From contig CANLUH010000019.1 of assembly GCA_947494205.1 (NCBI GenBank), forward strand, positions 1 to 64,000: a DNA stretch of 64,000 bases. Reading direction: 5' to 3'. Numbering within the stretch: position 1 is the stretch's first letter; every line of letters starts with the position of its first letter. The notes beneath the pieces are model-generated. The model was not told the DNA's origin and searched no databases. It worked only from the letters and a program-made list of their open reading frames with translations. The translations under genes were made by a program, and so were the position numbers. The stretch comes from an uncultured Flavobacteriaceae bacterium (lineage in GTDB: Bacteria; Bacteroidota; Bacteroidia; Flavobacteriales; Flavobacteriaceae). Below are positions 1-8,100 of this stretch, in pieces.

Positions 1-37
1 ACCGCAAACCTTTTATATATAAGACTTTGCGGTTCTT
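1..37 (+). terminator. Probable rho-independent terminator (plus strand) at the window edge
   Basis: The arms ACCGCAAA and TTTGCGGT pair across an AT-rich loop, and a T-rich run (TCTTTTTT) follows on the plus strand. It probably ends a plus-strand transcript that enters from outside the window. Confidence 0.5.
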
Positions 38-89
38 TTTTATAATAGACCTACGGATTTAAGGTATAAACTAGCGGTACCAAGGGGGA

Positions 90-566
90 TTACAAGCCTA
101 AATCTTTGAGAGCTAATTCTACCATTTTATCAATATTATCTTTAAAACTAGGAAAAGGCCCTTTCCAAAATGTTTGTTCATCATCTACAATATAACAATG
201 CCAAGGCTGTGGGTTGTCTCCTTCATCTAAATATATAAATGTATATTGTTCATAATCTAATTGATTATATACAACTATAGGTCTATCTAATTGTATTCCT
301 CGGTTTTCTAATAAGCCTTTTTTAGCTGCTTTGGTTTCTCTTTCCATCCAGCTATACCCCATTTGTAATGGTAACCCATCATAACGTCCTCCTATAAATA
401 GGTATTCTCTAAATGCTTTTGGAAAAGGATTTCCATTATTTAAGCTTTCTTCTAAAGCTTCTATTTCTTCTATTGTGCAACCTTCTACTTTCAAGTTACT
501 TCTTCTTTTTCCTCTGGGAAAATTATTATAATTATTATTATAATTTTGTAAATAGTTTATTTCCAT
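90..566 (-). CDS. SMI1/KNR4-family immunity protein candidate, paralog 2
   Basis: This 158-aa protein has the SMI1/KNR4 look: a GCTIEEIEALEESL helix, the PFPKAFREYLFIGG block and an acidic, tryptophan-rich end. Proteins of this superfamily commonly neutralise polymorphic toxins in the cytoplasm. It is nearly identical to the protein at 1519-1986, except in the first 30 or so residues and in a short stretch after FIGG (RYDGLPLQMG against EMSCLPLDMK). It starts 6 bases after the stop of a broken toxin-tip fragment (573-804). It is therefore probably the cognate immunity gene of a spare cassette whose toxin has decayed. Family is fairly sure; the exact target is inferred. Confidence 0.75.
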   Translation of the reverse strand: MEINYLQNYNNNYNNFPRGKRRSNLKVEGCTIEEIEALEESLNNGNPFPKAFREYLFIGGRYDGLPLQMGYSWMERETKAAKKGLLENRGIQLDRPIVVYNQLDYEQYTFIYLDEGDNPQPWHCYIVDDEQTFWKGPFPSFKDNIDKMVELALKDLGL

Positions 567-572
567 TATTTC

Positions 573-804
573 TTATTTTAATACTTCTCTTGCAAAATCT
601 TGACCTCCAAGTATGTTTTTGTCTCCATGCACAACAAGTTTCATAGTTTTCCCTTTACTTTCTAAATACCTTTTAAGAATTAATAGCTCTTGTTAACAAG
701 ATGTACATGTAATAAATATGTTTTTTGTTTCTATAATAAATTCATCTGCTTTATCGATATGCTGCCTTAAAAAGTGAAATATATACTTTAACTCACTAAC
801 TTCC
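573..804 (-). pseudogene. Truncated toxin C-terminal tip (orphan cassette) with an in-frame stop
   Basis: The minus strand here encodes a close copy of the last 74 or so residues of the 327-aa toxin at 2007-2990, starting at [11 protein letters not shown]. It keeps the CTSC motif, but the CAA codon straight after it has become TAA, so the reading frame stops at the presumed catalytic site. The copy continues to its own natural stop just before the paralogous immunity gene. Upstream homology ends near 804, where an unrelated GC-richer, REP-like sequence begins. This layout matches the orphan tips of polymorphic toxin loci. The nonsense mutation suggests this one is dead, unless it serves only as a recombination donor. 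Confidence 0.8.
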
Positions 805-840
805 CCGCTTCCGCTAGTTTGCAACTAGTAGCCGCAAGAT
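805..840. repeat. REP-like short palindromic element
   Basis: A GC-richer patch contains CTAGTTTGCAACTAG, a palindrome with 5-base arms, flanked by CCGC and GCCGC. It abuts the point where the toxin-tip fragment loses homology to its parent. A related ACTAG-containing patch lies near 1399-1437. This resembles remnants of dispersed palindromic repeats, but no complete element can be defined. Confidence 0.35.
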
Positions 841-938
841 TATAAACATACAAAGTCCTTTTTTTTAACCTAACATATAGACTTTACTTTATAAACTAAA
901 ACCTTTTTAAAAAACAAAATATGTTACTAACAACAAAA

Positions 939-976
939 GCTTTCACATTTCTGTAAAAGCTCTTGTTTTTATACTT
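939..976 (-). terminator. Terminator-like hairpin
   Basis: ACAAAAGCTTT pairs with AAAAGCTCTTGT across a short loop and lies just downstream of the minus-strand gene ending at 991. Flanking A/T runs allow termination on either strand. Confidence 0.5.
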
Positions 977-990
977 ATTCGAATTTGCCA

Positions 991-1335
991 CTACACATAA
1001 ACTTCTCCCTTATTTTCTATTTGATAGCCCATAGCTAAATAACCTCCCTCTATAGTTCCAATAGGTAATAGTTTTGGATATAAAAAATCATGCTTTCTAC
1101 TATAGTAAGCTTCTAAAGTAGAACCTTCATTGCTTTTTAATTTATGGAATGTGGCTAAGATTATTTCTTCTCCATTAAAAGAAAGTTCATATTGCTTTTC
1201 CCATGGAACACTTCCTTCATTATATTTTAACATGTGTTTTTTATAATCTTCAGGTAAATCTGACCCTATAAGTCCTTCAAAACTTTCTATATCTTGTTCT
1301 GTTATAACCTCCCCATATGTATTAAATTCTAACAT
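991..1335 (-). CDS. Short SMI1/KNR4-like protein, probably an orphan immunity gene
   Basis: This 114-aa protein opens with a typical SMI1/KNR4 arrangement: ITEQDIESFEGLIGSDLPED, then KHMLKYNEG, and later LLPIGTIEGGYLAMGY. It differs clearly from the other two immunity genes here. The family usually runs to about 130-150 residues and carries a tryptophan soon after the final strand. Here a TAG stop follows GEVYV and the next codon is TGG, so the C-terminus may have been lost by a nonsense change. It lies between the active-looking toxin/immunity pair and the decayed cassette. An orphan immunity role against a toxin of other strains is inferred. Confidence 0.65.
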   Translation of the reverse strand: MLEFNTYGEVITEQDIESFEGLIGSDLPEDYKKHMLKYNEGSVPWEKQYELSFNGEEIILATFHKLKSNEGSTLEAYYSRKHDFLYPKLLPIGTIEGGYLAMGYQIENKGEVYV

Positions 1336-1460
1336 AATTATTTTTTTTCTAATTGTTTAAATATTTCTTTTAATTCTCCATGACTTCCCATATGCCCTCA
1401 CTATCACTAGTCTGTGACGAGTTACTACAACATAACTAGTAATAAATACTTTTCTAAAAC

Positions 1461-1496
1461 AACAAAAGCCACAGGAATTCTATGGCTTTTGTTTTC
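1461..1496 (-). terminator. Bidirectional-looking terminator after the toxin/immunity operon
   Basis: AACAAAAGCCA (1461-1471) pairs with TGGCTTTTGTT (1483-1493) over an 11-base loop, with A/T tracts on both sides. It lies just downstream of the minus-strand immunity gene ending at 1519, so it likely ends that operon. Confidence 0.7.
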
Positions 1497-1518
1497 TATT
1501 TTTTATCTGTAATTGTTG

Positions 1519-1986
1519 TTATAACCCTAACCCTTTAAGGGCTAACTCTACCATTTTATCAATATTATCCTTAAAAGTAGGAAAAGGTCCTTTCCAAAAT
1601 GTTTGCTCATCATCTACAACATAACAATGCCAAGGCTGTGGATTATCTCCTTCATCTAAATATATAAATGTATATTGTTCATAATCTAATTGATTATATA
1701 CTACTATAGGTCTATCTAACTGTATGCCTCGGTTTTCTAATAAACCTTTTTTAGCTGCTTTGGTTTCTCTCTCCATCCAACTGTATTTCATGTCTAATGG
1801 CAAACAAGACATTTCTCCTCCTATAAATAGGTACTCTCTAAATGCTTTTGGAAAAGGATTACCGTTATTTAAACTTTCTTCCAATGCTTCTATTTCTTCT
1901 ATTGTGCAACCTTGAGTAGGAAATTTTCTAACTGCTGCAAAATTATTCTTATTATTTTCAAAGTTTTGTAAATATTCTATTATCAT
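1519..1986 (-). CDS. SMI1/KNR4-family immunity protein candidate for the deaminase-like toxin
   Basis: This 155-aa SMI1/KNR4-type protein shares the GCTIEEIEALEESL and PFPKAFREYLFIGG blocks with its paralog at 90-566. Its initiation codon lies 20 bases after the stop of the 327-aa toxin on the same strand, which is the usual order of toxin then immunity. The predicted role is to bind and block that toxin in the producing cell's cytoplasm; no signal peptide is seen. Differences from the paralog cluster in the N-terminus and right after FIGG, which could set partner specificity. Family confidence is good. The pairing rests on position and on the parallel pairing in the decayed copy. Confidence 0.78.
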   Translation of the reverse strand: MIIEYLQNFENNKNNFAAVRKFPTQGCTIEEIEALEESLNNGNPFPKAFREYLFIGGEMSCLPLDMKYSWMERETKAAKKGLLENRGIQLDRPIVVYNQLDYEQYTFIYLDEGDNPQPWHCYVVDDEQTFWKGPFPTFKDNIDKMVELALKGLGL

Positions 1987-2006
1987 TTTATTATTATTTA
2001 ATTCAT

Positions 2007-2990
2007 TTATTTTAACACTTCATCTATAAACTGTTTGCCTCCCGATATATCCTTATCTCCATATACAACAAGTTTTATGCGTTTACCTTTACTTTCTAAA
2101 TACTTTTTAAGTATTAATAACTCTTGTTGACAAGATGTACATGTAATAAATATGTTTTTAGTTTCTATAATAAACTCATCTGCTTTATCTATATGATGTC
2201 TTAAAAAGTGAAATATATATTTTAACTCACTATCTTCTCTTCTTGATTGCCCATCCAAATCTATAATATTTTTCTTAAAATCTGTCCATTCATTACGGTC
2301 ATTAACTTTAATAAAATCGTCTGGATATTTATTTCCTTTTCCAGAGTGGACTAATTCTACTATTTCTTCTAAAACTTTATTATCCTGTAAATATTTAGTG
2401 TTAAATTGTGCAACATTCCCATCTGGACCTATAACTTTTCCTGAACTATCTTTTCTTGCTAATTTTTTATATTTTTCAGTTATCTCATTAAAGAACTTTA
2501 AATTATCAGCTTTATTAAAATGTTCAACTTGAAAAGCTTTTTTAAAATCTTTCCATAATTTATCTTGATTACCTTTATATTTTGCTCTTAATTCTTTCCT
2601 TTTTACTGTGTAATTTAATAAATCTTCTCTAAACTCTCTTAATCTTTTCCCTTTCTTTAAAGGGTCTATTCTATTAGCTAACTCATCCAAATACTTAGAC
2701 AAAGCTTTCTCTTTAGGTAAATCTGGATATTTAGCTTGGGCGACATCTTCATACTTTTTTGTATAAATATCTATCTCAGCATCTTTTATACCCTTTTCTA
2801 AAATATTTCCTTTATCATCTGTGATATCTGTTCTTCCCTTTTTTCTTGAAGGAATAAACCCAAAACAATATAAAATTAAAGCGGTTTCTCTATGCTTTAC
2901 AATTTTAATACCATTCTGTTGAATTGAAATATCTTTTTTTTGCTTTATAATCTTCCATTTATAAAGCATTGTTTCTAACATCTTTCTCAT
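2007..2990 (-). CDS. Candidate polymorphic toxin with a deaminase-like C-terminal domain
   Basis: This 327-aa charged protein has no signal peptide. Its last 80 or so residues carry D253-S-E255, followed about 30 residues later by C284-T-S-C287. That is the order of the zinc/catalytic elements in bacterial toxin deaminases of the BURPS668_1122/XOO_2897 type (DSE-K, then CxxC). The first 240 residues are lysine-rich and largely helical and are not recognised. The start lies 4 bases after the stop of the 664-aa carrier, so translation is probably coupled. In the second locus (28150-30504) the toxin is instead fused to the carrier. An SMI1/KNR4 immunity gene follows directly. The deaminase call rests on motif reading; substrate (DNA, RNA or nucleotide) cannot be told. 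Confidence 0.6.
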   Translation of the reverse strand: MRKMLETMLYKWKIIKQKKDISIQQNGIKIVKHRETALILYCFGFIPSRKKGRTDITDDKGNILEKGIKDAEIDIYTKKYEDVAQAKYPDLPKEKALSKYLDELANRIDPLKKGKRLREFREDLLNYTVKRKELRAKYKGNQDKLWKDFKKAFQVEHFNKADNLKFFNEITEKYKKLARKDSSGKVIGPDGNVAQFNTKYLQDNKVLEEIVELVHSGKGNKYPDDFIKVNDRNEWTDFKKNIIDLDGQSRREDSELKYIFHFLRHHIDKADEFIIETKNIFITCTSCQQELLILKKYLESKGKRIKLVVYGDKDISGGKQFIDEVLK

Positions 2991-2994
2991 TGCT

Positions 2995-4989
2995 TTAGGG
3001 TTTTATAGGGCAAAAAATTATTACGTCTCCATTAAATCCTGTCGGTTTATAACCTGCCTTTGTAATACGCTCTTTTGCTATACGGCTATACAGTTTTTCA
3101 AAAGCTTCCTCTGCCAATTTTTTTGTAGTTTTAAACAGCGTTACAAACCATTCTACAAAATTATCTAACAGCTGTTTTACATCTAAGCGCCTTAAATACT
3201 TAAGTAATGCCGCAACACCTTCTATTATTGTAATTGGGCTTAAGGCTAATCCTTTTAAGGTTTTACCTCCTGCTTTTGCAATAGTTTTAAATAGGTCTGC
3301 GAAAGAGTTTAACGTAAATTTTAAAGCCCCTATTACTGTTTTTGCACCTCCTGTTGCTAAAGCTGTAACAACCTCTTCTACAATAAAACCAATGGCAAAG
3401 CCTAAACCGTAGCCTATACTATCTACTCTTGTGCTTAGATAGTTTACAGCATCGCCCGTTTTATCTGCCGCTTTTAAAGCAAATGCTTTGGTTAAAGACA
3501 CGATTTGGCTTGGGTTAGAAAATACCGTTTCTACTTGTTTTCCCATGGTTATAAAGGCAGTAAATAGGGCTTCTATATTTGGAATGGAGAACATAATTTT
3601 GGTAGTTTCTATAAACTCTTCCAAAAGCTCGAATGCTCCACTTATAGAAGACACTGATTTATTATACTCTAAATCGCTTGCTTTTTGGGGTATTTGTAAA
3701 ATAATACCTACTAAAGCAATAATGCCACCTATTGCTTTTACTATACTATTGTAAAACCCTGTAAATAAAGCGTTAATATAAATTAATGCGTTTTTTTGTG
3801 TATACTTATCTTTAAAGGCGGTATAGAGTGTTTTTAATTTTTTTACAATGGTATACAAAAATTGAAACTTACGCCTAAAGTATTTGTTTAATGCTTCTTG
3901 TTTTGTTTTTGCAAAAAAAGCGTCTAGTTTTGTTTCTAATGTTGTAAAAAGAGTCTCTATAGGTTTTGATTGTTCTTCGTTTTTATCTGGCTTGTCTAAA
4001 TCATTTAACGCGGTTTCAAGACCAGGAAATAAGGGTTTAAATGTTTTAGATTTATTACCTTCTTTATCGTAATACTCCCAGCGTTTAGAGTCTAAAGCAA
4101 GATCAGAAATACCGTCTCCAATCCCTTTTAACCCTATTCCTAAAAGATTAAAGCCATAACTACTTACTACTATTGGAGCGCGTAATACTTTATTTAAATA
4201 ATAGGCAGCACCTTGTTCTTCGGCATTTTCTTTAGCTTTAATATGAAATTTAAACAAATGTCTTACATCTTTTGTTTCGGCATCTACTTTAAAAAAACGT
4301 GCTAAGCTTGCTATAGACTTATAAGGCAGTTTCGTTTGTTTTGTTATACTTTTTCCTGTAAGTATTCTAGAGACTGATCCTGCAATGTTAACGCCTTCGT
4401 CTTTTTCTAAAAAGAAAACTATTTCGTCTGGTTTTACATCGTTTATTTTCTGGTAGGCAACTTCTAATTTAGAGCCTTCTCTAGAGAAAAAGAAAATGAG
4501 TTTAATGTCTGGATTGTTTATTAAATCTCCTAATTTGTTTTCTGCAAAGGTTAATAGCTTTCTTTTAAATGGTACTCTAGGTGACTTTATTACCACTTCT
4601 TCTGTACTAGGTTCTCCTTCTGGATATAAATAGCGTATGTAAAATTTATTGCCATAGGCGTAGGCTTTAAATGTACCTTCTCTTCCTAAAACCTCGTAAT
4701 AGTCTCCTATATCTTGAAAATAACCGTTTGGTATTAAGTAGTTTTCTACATAGTTTACACTGGCTTCTTTTAAGGGTTCTGGTAAAGAAAATACCGTACT
4801 AGATACTTTATTAACTTCTGCATAAATGTATAGAGGCGCAGCTTCCGCTTGTGACTCTGTTGTTGTTTGTTCTTGATTATCGGTTTCTAAATCATCTAAA
4901 ACAACAGTTTCGTTATTAAAAACAACAATATTGGGTCTGGGCTGATATTTACTTTTAAAATGCTCCACACCGTATTCAAATGCATTCAT
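2995..4989 (-). CDS. Toxin-carrier-like protein with a glycine-rich hydrophobic segment
   Basis: This 664-aa protein is not recognised by family name. It lacks a signal peptide. The N-terminal 300 residues look globular and mixed alpha/beta. A block DSKRWEYYDKEGNK leads to KTFKPLFPG, and hydrophobic helices follow near 400-430 (TGFYNSIVKAIGGIIALVG). A glycine-rich segment, GYGLGFAIGFIVEEVV...ATGGAK, lies near 520-550, ahead of a helical C-terminus. The same order of blocks occurs in the 784-aa protein at 28150-30504, which ends in a different enzyme domain. That suggests a common delivery scaffold. Here the scaffold stops at FCPIKP and the toxin is a separate downstream gene. The glycine-rich segment may insert in membranes or pack as a pre-toxin domain; that is inference. 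Confidence 0.6.
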   Translation of the reverse strand: MNAFEYGVEHFKSKYQPRPNIVVFNNETVVLDDLETDNQEQTTTESQAEAAPLYIYAEVNKVSSTVFSLPEPLKEASVNYVENYLIPNGYFQDIGDYYEVLGREGTFKAYAYGNKFYIRYLYPEGEPSTEEVVIKSPRVPFKRKLLTFAENKLGDLINNPDIKLIFFFSREGSKLEVAYQKINDVKPDEIVFFLEKDEGVNIAGSVSRILTGKSITKQTKLPYKSIASLARFFKVDAETKDVRHLFKFHIKAKENAEEQGAAYYLNKVLRAPIVVSSYGFNLLGIGLKGIGDGISDLALDSKRWEYYDKEGNKSKTFKPLFPGLETALNDLDKPDKNEEQSKPIETLFTTLETKLDAFFAKTKQEALNKYFRRKFQFLYTIVKKLKTLYTAFKDKYTQKNALIYINALFTGFYNSIVKAIGGIIALVGIILQIPQKASDLEYNKSVSSISGAFELLEEFIETTKIMFSIPNIEALFTAFITMGKQVETVFSNPSQIVSLTKAFALKAADKTGDAVNYLSTRVDSIGYGLGFAIGFIVEEVVTALATGGAKTVIGALKFTLNSFADLFKTIAKAGGKTLKGLALSPITIIEGVAALLKYLRRLDVKQLLDNFVEWFVTLFKTTKKLAEEAFEKLYSRIAKERITKAGYKPTGFNGDVIIFCPIKP

Positions 4990-5035
4990 AATTTATTTTG
5001 TTTTAATTGTTAAACCTTGGTTTAATAGTTTAAAA

Positions 5036-5112
5036 CACACCTTACCTAATACTTTATGCTAAGCATAAAGTATTGGTTGAGGTTACCCTCTGTTTAAAAA
5101 AGGTAAGGTGTG
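5036..5112. repeat. Nested inverted repeat between the 1200-aa and 664-aa genes
   Basis: An outer perfect 12-base pair of arms, CACACCTTACCT (5036-5047) and AGGTAAGGTGTG (5101-5112), encloses an inner palindrome. The inner arms are AATACTTTATGCT (5048-5060) and AGCATAAAGTATT (5062-5074). There is no U-run, so it is not a standard terminator. It may tune expression between the two genes or mark a recombination site. Confidence 0.7.
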
Positions 5113-5156
5113 AGATACTAGTGCTTGTTTATTATAACTTACACTATATATTATCC

Positions 5157-8100
5157 TTATGGATTAGCTTGATCTTCTGCTTGGCTAGCAGCTTCGGCAT
5201 CTGCCTCGGCTTGTGCAGCTTCGTCAATTTCGGCTTGTGTTGGCTCACTTGTTGTTGTATCTGTAGAATTACCACCAATTAACACATCGGTTTGCTCAAT
5301 AGGATTATCGATTACTTGATCTCCGTTTTCGTCTAACACTGGGTTACCGTCTGAGTCGAACAATAGGTTAGCTTCGCAATTAATATTACATGGTAAACCT
5401 TGTACATTTAATCCTATAGACCCTGCTTGTATAATGGTTAGGTTTGTAGGTAAGCGGGTTTCCCAAGTCCCTTCTACTTCACCTTCTATTACTTGCATTT
5501 CTTCAGCAATAGATACAAATAAATCGTTCTCTTGATCGGTTATTAAGCCTTGACCATCCCAGATTTCTCCAGTAATCATATACCAGTTTACAGCATCTTC
5601 GAAACCTGGACGTACCGGTACAATAGTTCTTGCCATTCCCGATTGTAAAAAAGCTTGAAATAATGGGTCTGCTGCATCTTGTTCTTGAAATAAATCTTTC
5701 CAGTCTGCTTCTTCTGCATAAAAGTATGGGTAGAAGGTATAGGCCATAATATCCCAATCGAACGCTTGCTCGAAGAATTTAACTGTAGACGCATGGGTTT
5801 GGAAGGTTCCGTTTCGTTTTACTTTAGAAATCGCTTCTGTATCGTAGTTATTTAAAGAGACTTCGTGTCCTTTTGGTTTACTTAACAACTCGATAGCTAC
5901 ACGCTTTAATTCTTTTTTCTCTAAGCTTCTATTAAAGGCTGGATTAAATTTTAATTTAGCACCATCCTCTCCAGCGTTTAATGCTACTTGTGCATTGTAC
6001 TCTTCCACTCGATCTTTATAAGCATCCATAATAGCTTTAAAGGTTATGTCTCTCCAAGTTGCTTCTGCATCGTCTGTTCTAGAACACTCTACGTATACGT
6101 TAAAACTCGCCGTCATAACATCGTAAGTTGAAGCCGATACTGCGACTTCGTTTCTAATGTTTTCTAGATACGCTTCTGATATGCTAATCACTCTTTCTTG
6201 ATGAAAATCGTGCGATTGTTGACCGCCAATTGCAATACCTATTCTAGCTTCGTTATCGCCTAAATTTCCGTGATGAAACATAGAACCGTCTACACTATAC
6301 CTAACAGCCTCATATCCTTCTGGGATTTCTACACCGTCGTCTATAGAGCTTCCTTCTTGTTTATTGTTATCTTGAAACGCTAGCTTAAAGGCTTTACTTA
6401 ACTTAATCGTTTCTGGTTGTAGAGCAGTAACTTCTGCGTTATAGGCTGCGGCTATTGGTTGATAATCTACCGCTACTAAATCGGCTGCAGAGTGTAAACC
6501 AAATTCGCTTGGATGCATTGGTTTTGTTGGTAAAATAATACCTGTATCTAGCGTATTAGACTCTGCTTTTTTATAAATCGCTTCTTTAAAGAATTTTGCT
6601 GGTTCCGGTATGGCGAACTCATACATTAAACGTTTACCGTAGTTTATTAATTTATTCTTGTAAATTTTATCGATCCAACGGTACACACCTGTAATGTGTT
6701 TATCTCCTTTTCTGTTATCGAATCCGTGCGTATTATTCTCTTCGAATTCTCTTAAAATACGAGACGTACGTTTTTTACTTACTTTACGTACAATACGCTC
6801 CATAGCACGCTCGGTTACTTCCTGAGCATAGGTTTGTGCTTGTGTATTAGAGTTTGAAGTAGAACTAGACGATGCACTGTCTGAAAATGCGCCTGTATTA
6901 ATAGAACCTCCTCCAAGAATATCTGGACTATAACTTACATTAGCATTAGCACCACTACTACTCGATTGATCTTCGGTAATAACATTTGCCACTTCACTTT
7001 GCATTTCGTTACGTTCTGTAGTGGTTGTATCTGTAAGCTTTTCTGTTTCAGATTCTGTTGTGTCTTCGCTTGTATTTTCTATACTTGTTAAACTTCTTGT
7101 TTCACGTTCTTTATACTCACGCGCCATTACATTTTCTATGTGCGATACTTCTCCTGCTACATAACAACATACTTCTTGTTCTACACGTCTAAAATCTGCA
7201 ATACCTAAACTGGTAATACCAAAAGTTTTTCCGTTTGTAGCATCTGTAGTCGTGTCGTTAGTATCGTTACCTGTATCTGCAGATGCAATAGAGAATATAC
7301 CTGTTACGCGCCCTCTTTTAACTTGTATTGTTTTTGTAAAACTATAGATTACACCAGAATCGAACGTTATCGTTCCTGTAAATTCTACAGTACTACCTAC
7401 TGTTAAATTAGCTGCTTCCAATAGTTTTATCATAATAAAGCCATTGGTATTACTCATTACATTTAGGTCTGCTGTACTTAATACAGAACCGTCTCCTAAC
7501 GTAGCATTACACTGTATTGCAGTTGGTGTATTTTCGTTACCTAACACATTAAAGGCTAATACGGCATCTTGCTCTGTTTGGCTACCTATAAGAGAAATAT
7601 AGTAATTTGCAGCATTTACACTTGGTGTTATATTAGAAATTACAGAACCTCCTACACTTATTTTTTTAGCGGTTTTAGTTGTGTTTTCTAATATCGTTTT
7701 AGTATTCTTTTTTACTGCTTCTCCTATCGCTTTTCTAACCTCATCGAATGTACTATATCTCGTTAATTGTGCTTTTTTAACTAATGTGTACGACTCTGGA
7801 CTTAATTTACCCTTTAAGTTTGAATCGGTAATAGCAGACGCTGATTGATATCTAAATACTGGTAAGTTGAGTTTAGGATAGGTTTCTCTTGTTGTTACTT
7901 CTCCTGTTTCTGGGTTTGTTTCTGTAACAGTTACTAATACTGCTTCGTCTAATAATCGTTTAACGTCTGCATTATGTAAATCTAAGGCTGTTTTATAAGC
8001 TGATTTTACAAAATTATTATGATCAATTTCAATAAATTTCAACTCTTCTAAAAGCGCTTTATAACCTGCTGTCTCTAGTTTAGCTAATGTTGTAACTGTA

